Below, in pieces: positions 37,301 to 52,300 of a stretch of 64,000 bases of DNA. This stretch comes from Triplophysa rosa. Taxonomy: Eukaryota; Chordata; Actinopteri; Cypriniformes; Nemacheilidae. Where the stretch lies: assembly GCF_024868665.1 (NCBI RefSeq), contig NC_079890.1, positions 1,592,573-1,656,572 on the forward strand. Reading direction: 5' to 3'. How positions within the stretch are numbered: position 1 is the stretch's first letter; each line of letters begins with the position of its first letter. The notes beneath the pieces are model-generated. The model saw only the letters and a program-made list of their open reading frames with translations. It was not told the DNA's origin and searched no databases. The position numbers and the translations under genes were made by a program.

Positions 37301-40300
37301 TAGTGTTTTGATTGGCTAGTGTTTTGATTGGCTAGTGTTATATGTATTCTGTGTGTGATTGGCTCATGGTTTCTGTATTCTGTTTTTTGATTGGCTTGTG
37401 TTTTCCGTATTTAGTTTTTGATATCTGTTTTTCTGGTTTCTGCTTTTTCGATTGGCTCATGGTTTCTGGATTCTGTTTACGATCGACTTCTGTTTTTCTA
37501 TGTTCTGTCTTTTGATTGGCTAGTGTTTTGATTGACTTGTTGTGTATTTTGTTTGTGATTTGCTACATTCTGTCGTGGTTGGTTAATGTTTATGTGATGA
37601 TGTTTCGTGTTCGAGTTGTTTTTTGGTTGCATTTGTTTACAAGACAAGTTCTTTGATGGTTGATCTTTGTTCGGTCTGTTTCCACTCGGTTTTGATTGGC
37701 TCAAGGCTATTAATCTCTTTTTAATAGTTTGTTCATTTTTTTTTTTTTCTCAGCAACGTTATCGAAGTAGACCTCATATCAAACGTTGGTACAAATGTAC
37801 AAAAAATGGCAAACGATTATGTGACTGTTTTATGTGATTTGTCTTTCTTTTCTAGGATGGATTTTGACGACGAGGACGGAGAGGGACCCAGCAAATTTTC
37901 AAGGTAAACCTTCGACGTGTTTTCAACAATCACATTGGACCACACATCATGTCCTTTCTTTGTATTTTCTGTTGTTTTATTGCTTTCTATTGTTTTGTGT
38001 CTTTCAGCAGTGCAACCGAGTTCGTACCATTTCAAATCATCTCATGTTTTGTGTCTTGGACTTATGGTTTCTTTCAGTTCGTTTTCTTTTTAAAGGAGCT
38101 GTATCCATAGTTTCACTGCGGCCGATGGTAAAGAGCCTTCACTGTTAGATCTAGATTAAAATGGACACACTGCCCCCTACTGGACATGGAAGAGACGCTC
38201 TGGCAACTTCTGTCCCTTTAAACCTAAAATGAGTACTTCTCCAAACCTGTGACTTTCATTGATAGGGATAAAAAGCTCTGTGTAGTTCTTTTACATTTCT
38301 ATTTTGGTGTCCCATTGGAAAAAGCAAGAGCATGACGGTTTGGAACGAAGTTGAATGAATAATGACAGATTTATTATTTTTGGGTGTACTGTCTCTTTAA
38401 GGCTAGCCATACATATAAGATCCATTATATGCAATGCAGAAGTTGCTTTATAGCCGGAAAATGGGTTTTCAAACCGGCAAATCACATTTTTGTGATTTTC
38501 TGTCCTGCATGCGATTTGGCTGTAAGTGAGTTTATGTTTTGGGATACAGACACCTTAAACTGTTTTATTTGTCTTTTTGTTTCGTCGTCATCCAGTCATG
38601 ATTATCTGAACATTTTAACACACAAATAAGCCATACAACAAATATTTATATATAAAGTGTATAATATCTAGACTTTGTTGTCGTAAAAATGCATCTGACG
38701 TTCACTTTCAGGCTCATTTATCTCATTGTTGCATTCTCTCTCTCTCTCTTTCATCAGGTATGACGATGATCAAATTCCAGGTGATAAGGAACGTTACGCC
38801 AGGTAGGGCTATCTCGCAGACGTTCCCTCAGGATAGCTAGAAATCAGGCTAGGCAGTAGCGCCACCTGCATCCCCACAGGATGTGACCTCATTCGCTCAC
38901 CTCGGCCTCACATGACTCTCTAGATGTCGTCTTAAACGGCTGTTTCATTATCCTCGGCTGACGCTCTCGTCTAAAATATGTCTCGTCGCTTTGAGCCATC
39001 ACTCTCCACAGACTAATGCAGTCGCCTGGCCTTCAAAGATTTATCGCTTCTCTTTTTCCTCTGAAATGATTGGACTGCGTTCTGTTTATAAAGTCACAAA
39101 GGAACTAAAAAGCTAGATGATTGAAATGATCCACCTTTGAAGTGTTGATGAGGTTCTTGTTATACTCTAGCAAACATACTTATTATTTTTCTTCAGAACT
39201 CGCAAGTCCAAGATTCTCTGTTTATTAGTGTTTTTTCTAACTTTTTTTAAGTGAATAAGGGCAGTCGCACGAGAACAAAAATGTTATACTATTGACAAGA
39301 AAAGATGAAATCCATGCGTTCTTCCAGCCTAGGGTGTAAAGATTCACAAAAAAGTTTTTCTAAAAAAAAGGAAAAGATCCACACTCCTTTTCTAATGTTA
39401 TAGTTTTTCATACAACACGGCACATACAGGACGGACAGAAATTTCTTCTAAAACTAATCACGGTTGTCTATATCAGCTTTTAATGTCATTGAAAAATCAA
39501 ATGTGCTTTTGAAGACTTCTTTATTAGTGTTACTTTTTGCTAATTAAATTGATTTAAAATATTAAATAAACATTGACTAAATGTTAAGTAATTTTTTTTA
39601 CAAATAATTTATTTTAGTAAACAGTAAGTAAAACAAATTATAATAATTAATAAATAATTATTACATTGAATAATTGTAATAAAAACTTGTTTGCTAATTA
39701 AATGAAAACAATTAAAATGTTAAATATGCACTGAATAAAAATTAAATAAAATTTTTTATAAATCATTTATTCTAGTAAACAGTAAGTAAAACAAATTATA
39801 ATAATTAATAAATAATTATTACATTAAATAATATTGAATAATTGTAATAAAAACTTGTTTGCTAATTAAATGAAAACAATTAAAATGTTAAATATGCACT
39901 GAATAAAAATTAAATAAACATTTTTACAAATAATTTATTCTAGTAAACAGTAAGTAAAACAAATTATAATAATAAATAATTATTACATTAAATAATATTG
40001 AATAATTGTAATAAAAACTTGTTTGCTAATTAAATGAAAGCAATTTAGAATGTTAAATATACACTGAATAAACATTAAATAAACATTTTTACAAATAATT
40101 TATTCTAGTAAACAGTAAATAAAAACTAATAATAGCAATAATAGTGAATAAATAACTAATACATTAAATAATAATATCAAACAATATCGTAACACTTGTT
40201 TATTTTCTAAGTCATTATTTAAAAAAAATCTGTAATAAAAAGGAAAAAAACGTAATTGCGAGCAATATACAACGAAAACACCCGAACAGTCAAATAAATT

Positions 40301-43300
40301 CAGCTAGTAAACAGTGGGTTGAGTAATTTTCTTGTCAACATTGTTGATTGATTGATTTAATATTAATTACATAATAGACAGTGGCATGTCTATATGCCTG
40401 GTGGTGTAAATTTAGTGTTCATCATTTTTTTAAACTTTTTTTATTGTTTACATAATGTCACAAATTGGGCATTTTGACAAAAAAATTGTGTGTTAGTGTT
40501 CAGATCTTCACACTGTGTTGTAACCAGCCGGCAGCCGTTGATATTTTGTACTGCAGATGCTGAGGACTAGTAATTATGATATTGCCGTATCGGTACTTAC
40601 CGAATCACTAACGGTAATGTTATCATCTGCGTGATCTCTCAAAAGGCCAGTTGTAGAAGTGCCGTGCGTCTGTTATTATGTGCTAATAAGAGACACATTG
40701 TCCCTCTGCATGCAGAGAGAACCACAGCGAGATCGAGCGGCGCCGGCGCAATAAGATGACCCAGTACATCACAGAGCTGTCGGATATGGTGCCCACCTGC
40801 AGCGCGTTGGCACGGAAACCAGACAAGCTGACGATCCTGCGTATGGCCGTCTCGCACATGAAGTCCATGAGGGGGACGGGGAACACCTCGACTGATGGAG
40901 CCTACAAACCCTCCTTTCTTACTGAACAGGTGCGTTGGGAAATATCTCACCGGTTCAGAGCCGTGATGATTCGCTGGAGCAACAGCAAAGTCAAGGGTTC
41001 GATATTCAGGGTGAATGCCTCATGATTTGTTTCACTGTGACAGGAACTGAAGCATCTGATTCTGGAGGCGGCTGATGGTTTTCTGTTCGTGGTGGCTGCT
41101 GAGACGGGCCGTGTCATCTACGTGTCCGACTCCGTGACTCCCGTACTGAACCATCCGCAGTCCGAGTGGTTCGGCAGCACACTCTTTGAGCAGGTTCATC
41201 CGGACGATGTGGACAAACTGAGGGAACAGCTCAGCACCTCCGAGAATTCCATGACAGGTATGAGAAGATGGGAATTATTGGGAAGGGACTTGACATTGTG
41301 ACTTGTTTAGTTATGGGGTTAATTCATTACTATCGTGTCAACTGGTAACTAAAAACTTGACGTAGTGTTTATTTTTACTCTTCCAGCGCTCATAGTTCAC
41401 AGAATCATGCAATAATCAAGATGAATTTGATTTTTGGTAACTCTTGAGTCTTCACAATAAAGTTGTATTTGTTAACATAGGTTAACGCATTAGCTAACGT
41501 GAACTAACATTTATGAGCAATATATTAAAAGCATCTTAATCAGTACATTGATTTATTAATGTTCATTTGTTAATCTTCAAGATTTACTAATACATTAACG
41601 GACGAGACTAAATGCTGAAAAACATCATTGCTATAACTGTTAGTTCATGTTTGCCAATGAATTTACTATTATGAACAAATATAACCCTGTTGTAATGTGT
41701 TACTGAAATATTGTGCTGTTTTGCATTTCAAAATGCCAATAGATAGAACATAATAATATGAGAAAACTACTTTTTTTATCGTGAATATAAACGTATAGTT
41801 TAGAGAGAAAATTGACTAGAAAACTTGCAAACCTGATGACATCATTCATCTGTTCATTGAGTATCTAATATACAGATCGATTCAATTAATTTCGTCAGAA
41901 AGTGTAAATGTTTGCCTGAATGATGGATGAAACCTGCTGTTTTTGTGCATCAGGAACCGTTTGTGACCCTGGACCACAAAACCAGTCTTAAGTAGCGCGG
42001 GAATATTTCTGGCAATAGCCAACAAAACATTGTATGCCAAAAATCATTAGGATATTACTTGAAGATCATGTTCCATGGAGATATTTTGTAAATGTCCTAC
42101 CGTAAATATATCAAAACTTCATTTTTGTGAGTAATATGCTACGTTAAGGACTTAATTTGGACAACTTTAAAGGTGATTTTGGCAAACTCAAATTCCAGAG
42201 ATTTAAATAGCTGCATCTGTCCAAATATTGTCCGATCCTAACAAACCGTACATCAATGGAAAGCGTATTTATTCAGCTTTCAGGTCATGTATAAATCTCA
42301 ATTTTGAAAAATTGACCCATAAGACTTTAAAAAAGATTTTATCCAGGGTCACATTTGATGTCCTGACATGCGATTTACCGCTTTATTAGTCCACTGGTTC
42401 TGCATTTCTTGATATCAGTGATGCAAAAACTGCTTTGTTTTTAACAATATGATTAGGCTATTGCTGCTAGTTTCACAAGCATTTAGTGTTTAGCCAATCA
42501 AATCAAAGCTCACTTAAAGGTACAGTAACAGCCTTTAGAAAGGTTCAGAGAGAGGTTGGAAAATTCTCATGTAAAACTAGTTAAAGTTTTTAATGTTTTT
42601 AATAAAGTGAAGCTCTGGGAACAAATGCAATGCTACAGAGATGTAGAATATTGGGCAACGGGGAACATTCAGGCCTGTTCAATAGTTTCACCTCATTAAT
42701 GTTTGAGAGAATCGGTGGAAACTTTAATCAGCTGTGAGAAACCTGAGAAACAAGAACAAGTGTTGAGAATTCAGTTAATGAACTTAAAGCCACGATATGG
42801 AATATTTGAACAAAATTCTTCCATATTGTGGCTTTAATATTAGAAAGCCTAGTGTTTTTCCATGGTTCATTTTTTTCAAGTTTATTGGTGGAAGATACAA
42901 TAAGCATAAAAACGCAGTAAACATTTGGGATATACACTGTGGAGAGAAGATCATATACAAACACTTTGCATTAGTCGTCATTAAGAATAGAAATAAGAGG
43001 AGTGTTGTATAAAAATAAAAATGTTATTTATTCACGCTTATGTCTCACTAATGACAATAATGATAATAATTCTAGCAACAACAATAATAATTATTGTTAG
43101 TGCTAATAACAATATAATTATAATAATAATTGTTATCGTTGTTGTTGATTTTATTGCAGTATAGATTATTAAACTAATATGGACATTTTAATTCATAATA
43201 ATGATACTACTACTACTAAGATTATTATTATTATAGTAGTTATTACTATTATTAGTATTATTATTAAATACGAATATTGTAATTAATAATAATAATAACA

Positions 43301-46300
43301 ACAAAAATAATAATATTGTATAGATTATAATACTAATATGAACATTATCATTGATAATAATGATAATAGTAATAATAACAATAAATATTATTATTATTAC
43401 TAGATATGATTAAAATTAAGAGAATAATCTAGTCCACAACTCTATATAACTATATAGAGAAACAATATCGATTGTGACCAAAGAACTGAACTCTCATAGC
43501 TTTAGATACGTAAAAATAAAACATCAGAATCACTATTCACTGTAGCTGAACACATTAACAGCATACAGGTTTGGAGTGATGACTGAAATCTCATTTTTGG
43601 GTAAACTCTTCCTTTAAGATGAACCCACGTGTGTCTCTTTAATTATGAATTCATCTTCATTTACATCATGCTAAATCAAGACAGATGGATTTAACAGCAC
43701 ACACGGCACTTTACAGCATCATGGCGTTACCGAACAAATATGGAAAGACAGAAATGAATAAAAATACAAAAGGAATGTGAACTTGAATAAAGAGAGATGG
43801 TTTATTGGCCAAAATCTGAATTAAATCAGCCAGATGCTCCACACAAATGGTTTCAGTTCATGTAGATCTCGGCATGTCTTGTTTGAACGGCCCGTTGCAG
43901 AAACTTCACAACATATCAATCACACGGAGGTCAGAACTTTGACTTGGCCCTCAGTCGTGCACGCCGTACTGTTTTCTTCGCTCTGTTTGAGATTAAGGTC
44001 ATTGTCATCATCTTATTTAGGTTTCTGATCATAGACAGATGCTCTGACAGAAATGTTCTGGTGTCTTTGGACGATGTTTGTTTTACCATTAACACACCAC
44101 ACTTTCCAGTTCCAGTGAGGTCTGGCGTCGGCATGCGGCGGACTTGTTTTTGCCAGAGAGATGATCCTTTGTCGGTTTACCAAGAGTTCAGCTTTGCGGG
44201 ACACGCTGATGAGTTTGAACATGTTTTGACGAGGTGTGGATTTTTTTGGGTCAAAACAAAGTTGTCCTGTGTCCGAAATCGCATACCCGTGACATTATTA
44301 GGATGTTGCCTTTTAAGGTTGTTGCCTACGAGGTGCCCGAGCTTATAAAATACAGATGTATGATCAAACATATTGCCACTGATCAGCTTCATTTTCATTA
44401 TTTTCAATGAATCTCAGTGCAGGCTGGCTATAGACGCTCTTTCTACATGGTTGTGTACTGGACAATAAGACATTCATCCGACATTCAATACAAAGATCCG
44501 CTTATTTGGTCATTGTACTTATTTATAGCATTTGATGTACACAAAGGATGAAGGTCCCTACAGAAAACGTGTTTGTTCACTAGAGGGCGCCAGACACACA
44601 CTTCTGAGACGATCTCTCCTCCCTTTCTGACTGAACCACAGGGCTTTGTTTTCTTCTCAGATTAAAGAAAAATCAAATCAAGCTCAGCTTCCTTTCCTTA
44701 TTTGGAAAGATGCGAAAAACCCAATCCATTAGATACTCATCAAAGCATCCTGCGTTTATTTGCATGTCATTTTCAATATTTACATAAGTTAGTTTTGATT
44801 GCATTGATTTGATTTCAGTTTAAGTTTACAGTTAAAACTGTTTAGTTCTATAGTCGAAGTAAACATCAATGCTATTTTCATAATACAACAGGTACGCTAG
44901 TTAATTTTCTTGCACATCGTTTCAATTAAATATTTGCTTTTATATATATGTAATATCCCGTTTCAACCCGGCTGATGTCACGAATCCCTCTTCATTTTTT
45001 TCATCCTTAACACCTACTATTTATGCTCGAATTAATAAGGAAAATAATTGTTTGCCATCGAATATCTTGTTTTATTCAAGAATGTCTCTAAATATATATA
45101 TATATGAATATAAAAATGGTTTGCGATCGTTTCTTGTTGACTTGAAGAATTGTTTTATTTACAGAACGCAACGGGTGTCACATGTAGTCACATGACGTCA
45201 TTTACCTCATGTTGTCATCCGTTTGTTATTTCATAGACGGCTGTTCTGCATATTTATTCCAATTTTATATGTAGAAATTTTGCAGTCCTACCAAATAGAG
45301 AGTCAAAATACACGAGATCACTGTAGGAAGTCATTCTGGTATTTCATGCATACATTTCAAAATAGTAAGTCAAAACATAGCCAGTGACTAAACGTTTTTT
45401 TTTTGTATGATATTTCATTTTTAGTTAAAATTTTCCATTTATATGTTTTAATTATTTGACATATATATGTTTATTTGCTTATTCAATCGTGTTCGTACAG
45501 GTTTTTAACCCAACCAAAAATGAAATAATCAGTGTTATTTCTGTGAGTATACGGAGTATCCGTTAAGCTGTGCATTGACTGTAAAATTCAATTATGGCGT
45601 CTGCCGAAAGGAGAGCCAGCGTGGTCTCGGACAGCCCTTTGTCACTCCGTTCGCATTTGCTTTTATTAAAACTTTCATTCGAGCGCATGAGGACATCCAC
45701 CCACATCATAAAGCATCTTCACACCCGGCCACGCGCAGGCAGGGACCTGTCACACTTCATTATACCAACAACAGAGATGATGGTTATTATGAGAGGAGCG
45801 GTCGTAGCCGTCACATTATAATGTAAGACACGAGGTCAAAGCCACACAGTCATAGAGAGTTCGCTTGATATGCAAACAGCCACCTGAATTCAGATTTCAG
45901 GTGCGTAATGGTATTCGATTCGGCTGACCTGCGAAGCACATTGATCTTTTTATATTTGATCAAAAATGAACACAGAAAATCTGTGATTGTTTAATGTAAA
46001 CCTGCAAATAAAACGGGAGATTATGACCGTTTTAAAACCGACACAAAACATGGAAGTAATACTTTAGATGTGCACTATTTTTAGGTCCGGCGTTGAAATG
46101 TAAGCCAATTCGTGACATTGGGGCATGTTTGTACGAAAGGTCAGATTCCGTCGTCTCCATTAAAGCGCACAAGATGTTCTTTGGAACGCTCTCAGATCGT
46201 GACTGGAAAACATCAACCATCAGGATTTGCACAGACACGTGGCGTCCATGGCAGCTCGAACGCGGAGCCTTTTATGCTGAAATGCTTTTTACAGATTTGT

Positions 46301-49300
46301 TTCATTTGTAATGAAAACACATTTGCCGACGTTCGCAAAAGAGACGTGAAAAGTGCATCTCCAGAAAAGATTCCATCTTCACCAGGGGTCCAGATGAAAT
46401 ATTTGGGTTGAGACGTGCAGCTGTTGATGAGGTTTTGATAACCTCGTAAGTTTCGGTGATGGAGCGATGAAATGAAACGGCCGAGGGAGATGGTTTCCAT
46501 GTCTCAAACTCTCCTCGGGACTAATGTGCTGGAATGTTCCGGGTTGGCTCTGCATACATAATTGATTAAGAGTGATTCGGCCTGCTTTGTGTGTGTCTGT
46601 CTGCGAGATCGCTACATAATATCGCCATTTACTTATTCATATGTAACACAAATACACCTCATTTGACGTGCATTATGTATTCTTAACACGACATCAAATG
46701 TGAGCCTTTTTATGTCTTATTATGAATTTATTACATCTAGATAAATGCGAATGCGATCAGAGGCGACTGTGTCATTGCAATGTCCATATCTCAGAAAATG
46801 GGCAGCTTACATCATGTATTCATTTACGCATAAGCAGCGTATTGTATCATATCGTGTCTTTTCGTACATAATTGTATTTACAGTTAAAGTGCATTCTAAT
46901 CCATGATAAATCGCAGCATCAGGCGTTGTTCATGTGTTTGCATTGCAGGTCTAAACTTAAAATTGGTTTTAAAGTAATCGAATAAAAAAGCACTTTTTCT
47001 TTGGAACACGCAATTGATTATATGTTGTGTTTTAAAGTATAATGAATAGCCCTTGGGAGGCATTTCTTTGGCCGCTTAGAGACACGTTGACATAACATTC
47101 GTTATCCGCATAATGCAATGAGTCACCGACTCTAAACTATCAGACTTCGCAATGCACTTCATCTTCGCGGCGGCGAAATGAAAAATTCTCTCATCAATTA
47201 TTCTAGCGCCCTCAAATGCGCGGGGGACATTACGACACGTGAAAAATGCGCAAATTAGTTAGGGTTGCCTGTAGCCGGAGTGCGTAACCTGTTTGCGAAT
47301 CTTATGAGCTATGAGCTGTAACGTGAAATAAAAACGAGTGACTAATGGGGGGCGGCGGGTGCGTATATACCAGAAAGTTGAGGTGGTGATTTGGATATGC
47401 TCATTGAAACGAATGTGTTCCCGCTCAACTGGTAGATCAATGGGTTGGCAACACCAAGGTCTTGAAAATACATGTGCTGTCTACAATATATTGCGATAAT
47501 GAACACGCATGATGCTGTTATCGTGCACACTTAAAAATAGTGTCAATAATTGAAAGTACCTTGTTACCTGAATTGTTTCGATTTGAAGAATCCACATTAG
47601 CTTCCTTTCCAAACCGGTTCAGATTTACAACACGTTGTGTATAAAGGGCTGAATGAAAATGCTTCCAGCTTTGAGTAAAAATTAAACAAGAGAGTGACTA
47701 AAGCATAACATGGATTATGTAATAGTGAGACAGAATATATAATGCTAATATTATACATTTTTATTAGGACAAAAACATGCCAGACCAGAAAATATTGGTT
47801 GAAAATGTTCCGTTCACTATTATTCTTGTCCATTTGAATTAGTTGGTTACTTTAAACATGTTTATTTATTTGTAATGATTAAAAGATATATGTTGAAATA
47901 TTAAAGGTTTTTTAAGTTGTCAAAATTGTTAAGTGGAAAACTATAAACGTTTTTTTAACCCCATTTTGCAGAAAATTATAATATCGCGGCAACGCCACAT
48001 ACCCCGATAATTCACGACTAGTATTGTGGTATGAAAATATGATATCCTTGCATGCCTAGGGTGTGATTTTAAGGGAACACATCCGCTACACTGTAAAAAT
48101 TATTTGTTGTTTTAACTTATAAAATTAAGTTACCCGTCTGTCTTAAGATTTTCGTTAATTCAACTTAAAAATATTAGTTAACACAACAATTTTGCATCAA
48201 ATTCATGTTATAACTAATATTTTTACGTTGAATTAACGCAAAATTTTAAGGCAGCGGGGTAACTTAATTTTTTAAGTTGAAACAACAAATTAATTTTACA
48301 GTGTGCTAAAGTAAATGTCCTGAAAGCACTTTACTTAAAAGCATCTACCAAAAACATACATTTTTATGAAAGAATTGAATATGTTTACCATAGGTTATGT
48401 ATTTTATGTTGTACTTTTCAATATTGACTGAATCGAACCTTGCAAGTGTGATCATAGTGTACGACTACACAAAAAAATGTCATCATTTCATCGAGCGACA
48501 ACATAAATGCCAAAACTTGATAAAACTGACTTTTACTTTGCTTTATTTTCCCAAACATACATTTTCCATTCATGCTTAACTTTTCATTTGGATTCAATTT
48601 TTCTGGCAGCGTTATTTGTTTGTTCTCACGTCGTCGCAGTCGTGTGGAAAGTGACTGTCGCCTCAGTATTTAGTTTGGCTGTCGTTGGTGGCATGGGATG
48701 CCGTCCATGTATAAAACAATGGCGATATACTTGTTCGCAGATGAGAAGCGGTGTCTGAGTTGGGCCATGACGGTGGCGTAGGAATGCCCCCTGTGCTTTC
48801 TGTGATGCTAATGAAAAGAGCCGTTGCCCAGATTCCACTCTTATTTGTGGGGTGCCTTTTTCTTCTCGACAGATTTAGGGTTTTGCTTGGATGTTCCCGT
48901 GGTTCCGAGACCGATCTGGCAGGACTGGCGAGCGTTCCTCGTTTCCAGGAGCGTTGTCCTCAGATCCCCTTTCAGGTGGTCATGAAGTTGAAACGGGAGG
49001 AGCTCGTCGCGTTGAAGATGCTCGCTCGTTTTTATGTCCCGTTACCCACTTCACACAGGGCTCAGACCCGCTCCAAAGCAAACCCCACCTGCTGAGCCGT
49101 GCTTTGGGAAGCACGAGGCTGAGTAACGGTCATCCAAGCCCACGCAGCGCTTCAAAATACCCAAACTCCAAAACACACGACTGGCGCCAGTCCAAACAAG
49201 ACGATTGAGTGAGGTGCGATCAAAGACGCTTACGGTAAAACTGGTTACGCTTTCCCAACCAGGTTCCCCAAAATTGGGGCCAAACGTCCGATATTATTTT

Positions 49301-52300
49301 TTATGTGAGGTCATTTAAATGAAGATGGAATATATTGCCTCAGTGTGGTTGTTAGTGTTGGTCTCAGAGAGTCTGGTTCCACTTACAACTATCATCACAC
49401 CCTAAAACACGTCTTTACATTCCTGCGTTATCTTGAAGCTTCCGTGCCAAACTTGACTTAAATCTCCTCAAAGACGCGTAACATCTCCATCTGACTGCTA
49501 CAAGTTGTTCAAACCAGAAAGTCAAAGAAAGTTCAGCGTTGGAAAGGCGAAGAGGTCAGTCGCTGCGATTTTGGACGGGATTGTTGGAGTTTGGAAAAAT
49601 TCCTGATCTCCGAAATCCAACGGTGCTAAACTGCTCTTCGATTTCTCTGGAAAAAAGAATTTTTTTTTTTCATTTCCACCTCATTTTCCATTTAACTCAC
49701 TGGACGGCTGACTTATTGCTTTGTTATTTGGCTTTTGTTTTTCTGTAATATAGTCTGGCCCGGCTCACCGTGTCGACATCTCGCTTCGCACAACGTTGTT
49801 TACAACTCAATTGTTTGTTGGGCGAGTGCCTCTTTCTTGTTGTTCTTGAACTTCTAGTGGTCATGTGGTCGTCTGTCTTCGTGAGAAGTATTAATAGCTT
49901 TTAAACGCTCGCAGAGATCTTGGCGTCTGTCCTTCAGAGCAGAAAAAGACTTGTCGACAATTACATCTGCTCCCGAGGGCTAAAGCAGCTGTCACCAGAC
50001 CGTTTCGTCGCAGTTTCCCCTGAAAGGCATGTCAGCTAATTTGTTTATGGAAATAACTTCAGGCTTGGATAATCGCGTTGTCCTATAGGTATCCGCATTC
50101 CCAGAATAACTTGTTTTGGTTGTTTTGTTATGTCGAAAACATTCACGGGCTGTTCTCAATTTCTCTGCACTGGAAGCTCTTTTAAAACTGCCATGATTTC
50201 ATTCGTTTCGGATTAAACCAGTTTTTAGTTTCTTAATGAAACAGATGCCATAATTGAATAAGAGATGGTTTTAATCTTTACTGTGCATGTTTGTGGCCAC
50301 TTTTGTCTGTTATGAGATGCAGAATAACAGCGAGACTGTGTTTGTGTTTCATCAGGACGTATTTTGGACCTGAAGACGGGGACGGTGAAGAAGGAAGGAC
50401 AGCAGTCCTCTATGAGAATGTGTATGGGCTCCAGACGTTCCTTCATCTGCAGAATGAGGTGCGGTTTACGGACTTCATCATAGGACCCAGAAATAAAAAG
50501 AATCGGTCATTATTTATTCCCCCCTCATGTCTGTCAAAACCTGTATGTGACTCTTTCTTCAGTGGAACACCAAAGAAGATATTTTGAGAAATGTCTCGGT
50601 GGTTTTGCGTTCATACAATGGAAGTCAATGGGGTTCTGTTTTTTGTGAATTGCTTTGCAACTTCCTATGTGTGATTCCGAAAATTTGACCCGCGTAACTA
50701 AAAGTTGTTTGTTCCCTTTTCTAATTCCAACCATAACAACATAATTTTACCATCATCGCAGTTTATTCTCCGTGTCAACATTTCGGACAACAAAATACAT
50801 AATGCATTTCTGAGTCATGACGTGAACGCGAGTTAACTTGTTGTCTAAAATCGTTTTGGTTGCCGTTCCTTCAAAAATGTTCGAAATGCGGAACGAAATT
50901 TATTTTTCCATGTTGAAGAGTGTTTCCACTCAGTGTGTCTTTTGAAATCAATCTATATTTAATGAGAGAAAAATCAGATTTCCCAAATGTCCGTGCTGGT
51001 TGTAATTCAAGAGTAATGCATCATTTGGCTCCATATGTCATTGCGCTCGATCCGGCACGTAAAACATGAGCAACATCAGCTAAGAATGTGTTTGTTTAAC
51101 GGTTTCTATTTAGGGCACTTTTTGAAAATGGAAACAGTATGTTGGTGGATGACCGCATCTGTTCGACTGTACGTGTGTGTATAAACACTGAAGCGTGACT
51201 CTCAAAACAACCAGAGGTCTTCCATAGGGCTGCTTCTGTAATACTTTACATTAAACTTAGTTTAGAGTCACGATGTGTACCCTTAAAAAACAAGTATGCT
51301 ACAACTTCAGTTTATTAAGTATACTTGGGTAAAGTTGAAGAATATTTTAATCATATGTTGTGCTAGAGGTGTACTTGATCGTTAAGAAACGGAACAACTT
51401 TCAATTGTGTACTTAATAGTTTCAAGAGTACACTTTGAAGTATACTCTCAGCAACTACTAGTTTAGTAATTGTACTTGTAAGTGAACGTAACATCATACT
51501 TAGTTTACTATTTGTGTATTTTTGCTGCACCAAGTATACTACTATTTAGGTGTTAACTTGAAATATACTTTTTAGCATACTAAATACTTATGTTCACTCT
51601 GTATAACGAAGATCAGCTTCGGTTGTACATGTCTTTTATTTAATGTTACCCATTCCACCCAAAGTTGACTTGTTAGAATATCAACTTGAAGTATTTAAAA
51701 CTTAATAATAAAAAGTATACAAGTATTGACCAAATATACTGTACTAACACTTCTCTGTCAGCAAAAGTCAGGTATACTTTCGTGTCAATTTAAGTTGAGT
51801 ATATTTCTGAAAAGTACACTGAACGTGTATACTTTCTTATTTTCCCTTTAAAGAAGTATACTAATAGCACATCTAGATAAACTTCTTTTTTAAGGGTGGT
51901 TGAGATAAAGAAGTGTATGCTTGCTTTCTTGTCCTGAACCAAAACACACAAACTGTTGATTTGCATAACTTGCATTCATGGTGAGTGATAAAACCGTTTT
52001 GACGGAGACCTGGGGGACATACAGCTTTGTACTGCCAGGTCGAATAGAAGTGATTTTGGAAGAGATGAACAGCTCAAGTTAGAACAGATGGTAAATATTT
52101 GGCCCGTCACAGTGATGTCAGGGGTCTGGGGTCACACATTTTGTCTTTACTGTAGAGCACCGGTTATATGCACGCTGTATGTATCTATATTACCAGTAGA
52201 TGTGTAGGATAGACGTTAAACTATTATAGTGCTAATATTGAGTGGTTGCACAGAGAATGATTGTCTTTCACTTTGATGGATTGGGTTGTCGGATTTCTGC

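Noticed and set aside
37498..37704. Minus-strand Gln/Asn/Lys-rich frame
   Set aside because: By-product of the TGATTGGCT minisatellite.
39535..40200. CRISPR-like spaced repeats
   Set aside because: The units are about 160 bp of continuous AT-rich sequence without short repeats and unique spacers, in a vertebrate genome.
43944..44348. 134-codon open frame on the plus strand
   Set aside because: No known domain, no splice context, and an overlapping minus-strand frame of similar length. It lies in an arnt2 intron; chance frame.
48751..49095. 114-codon open frame in a GC-richer intron segment
   Set aside because: No recognisable family, and several overlapping frames in the same block; better explained by composition.
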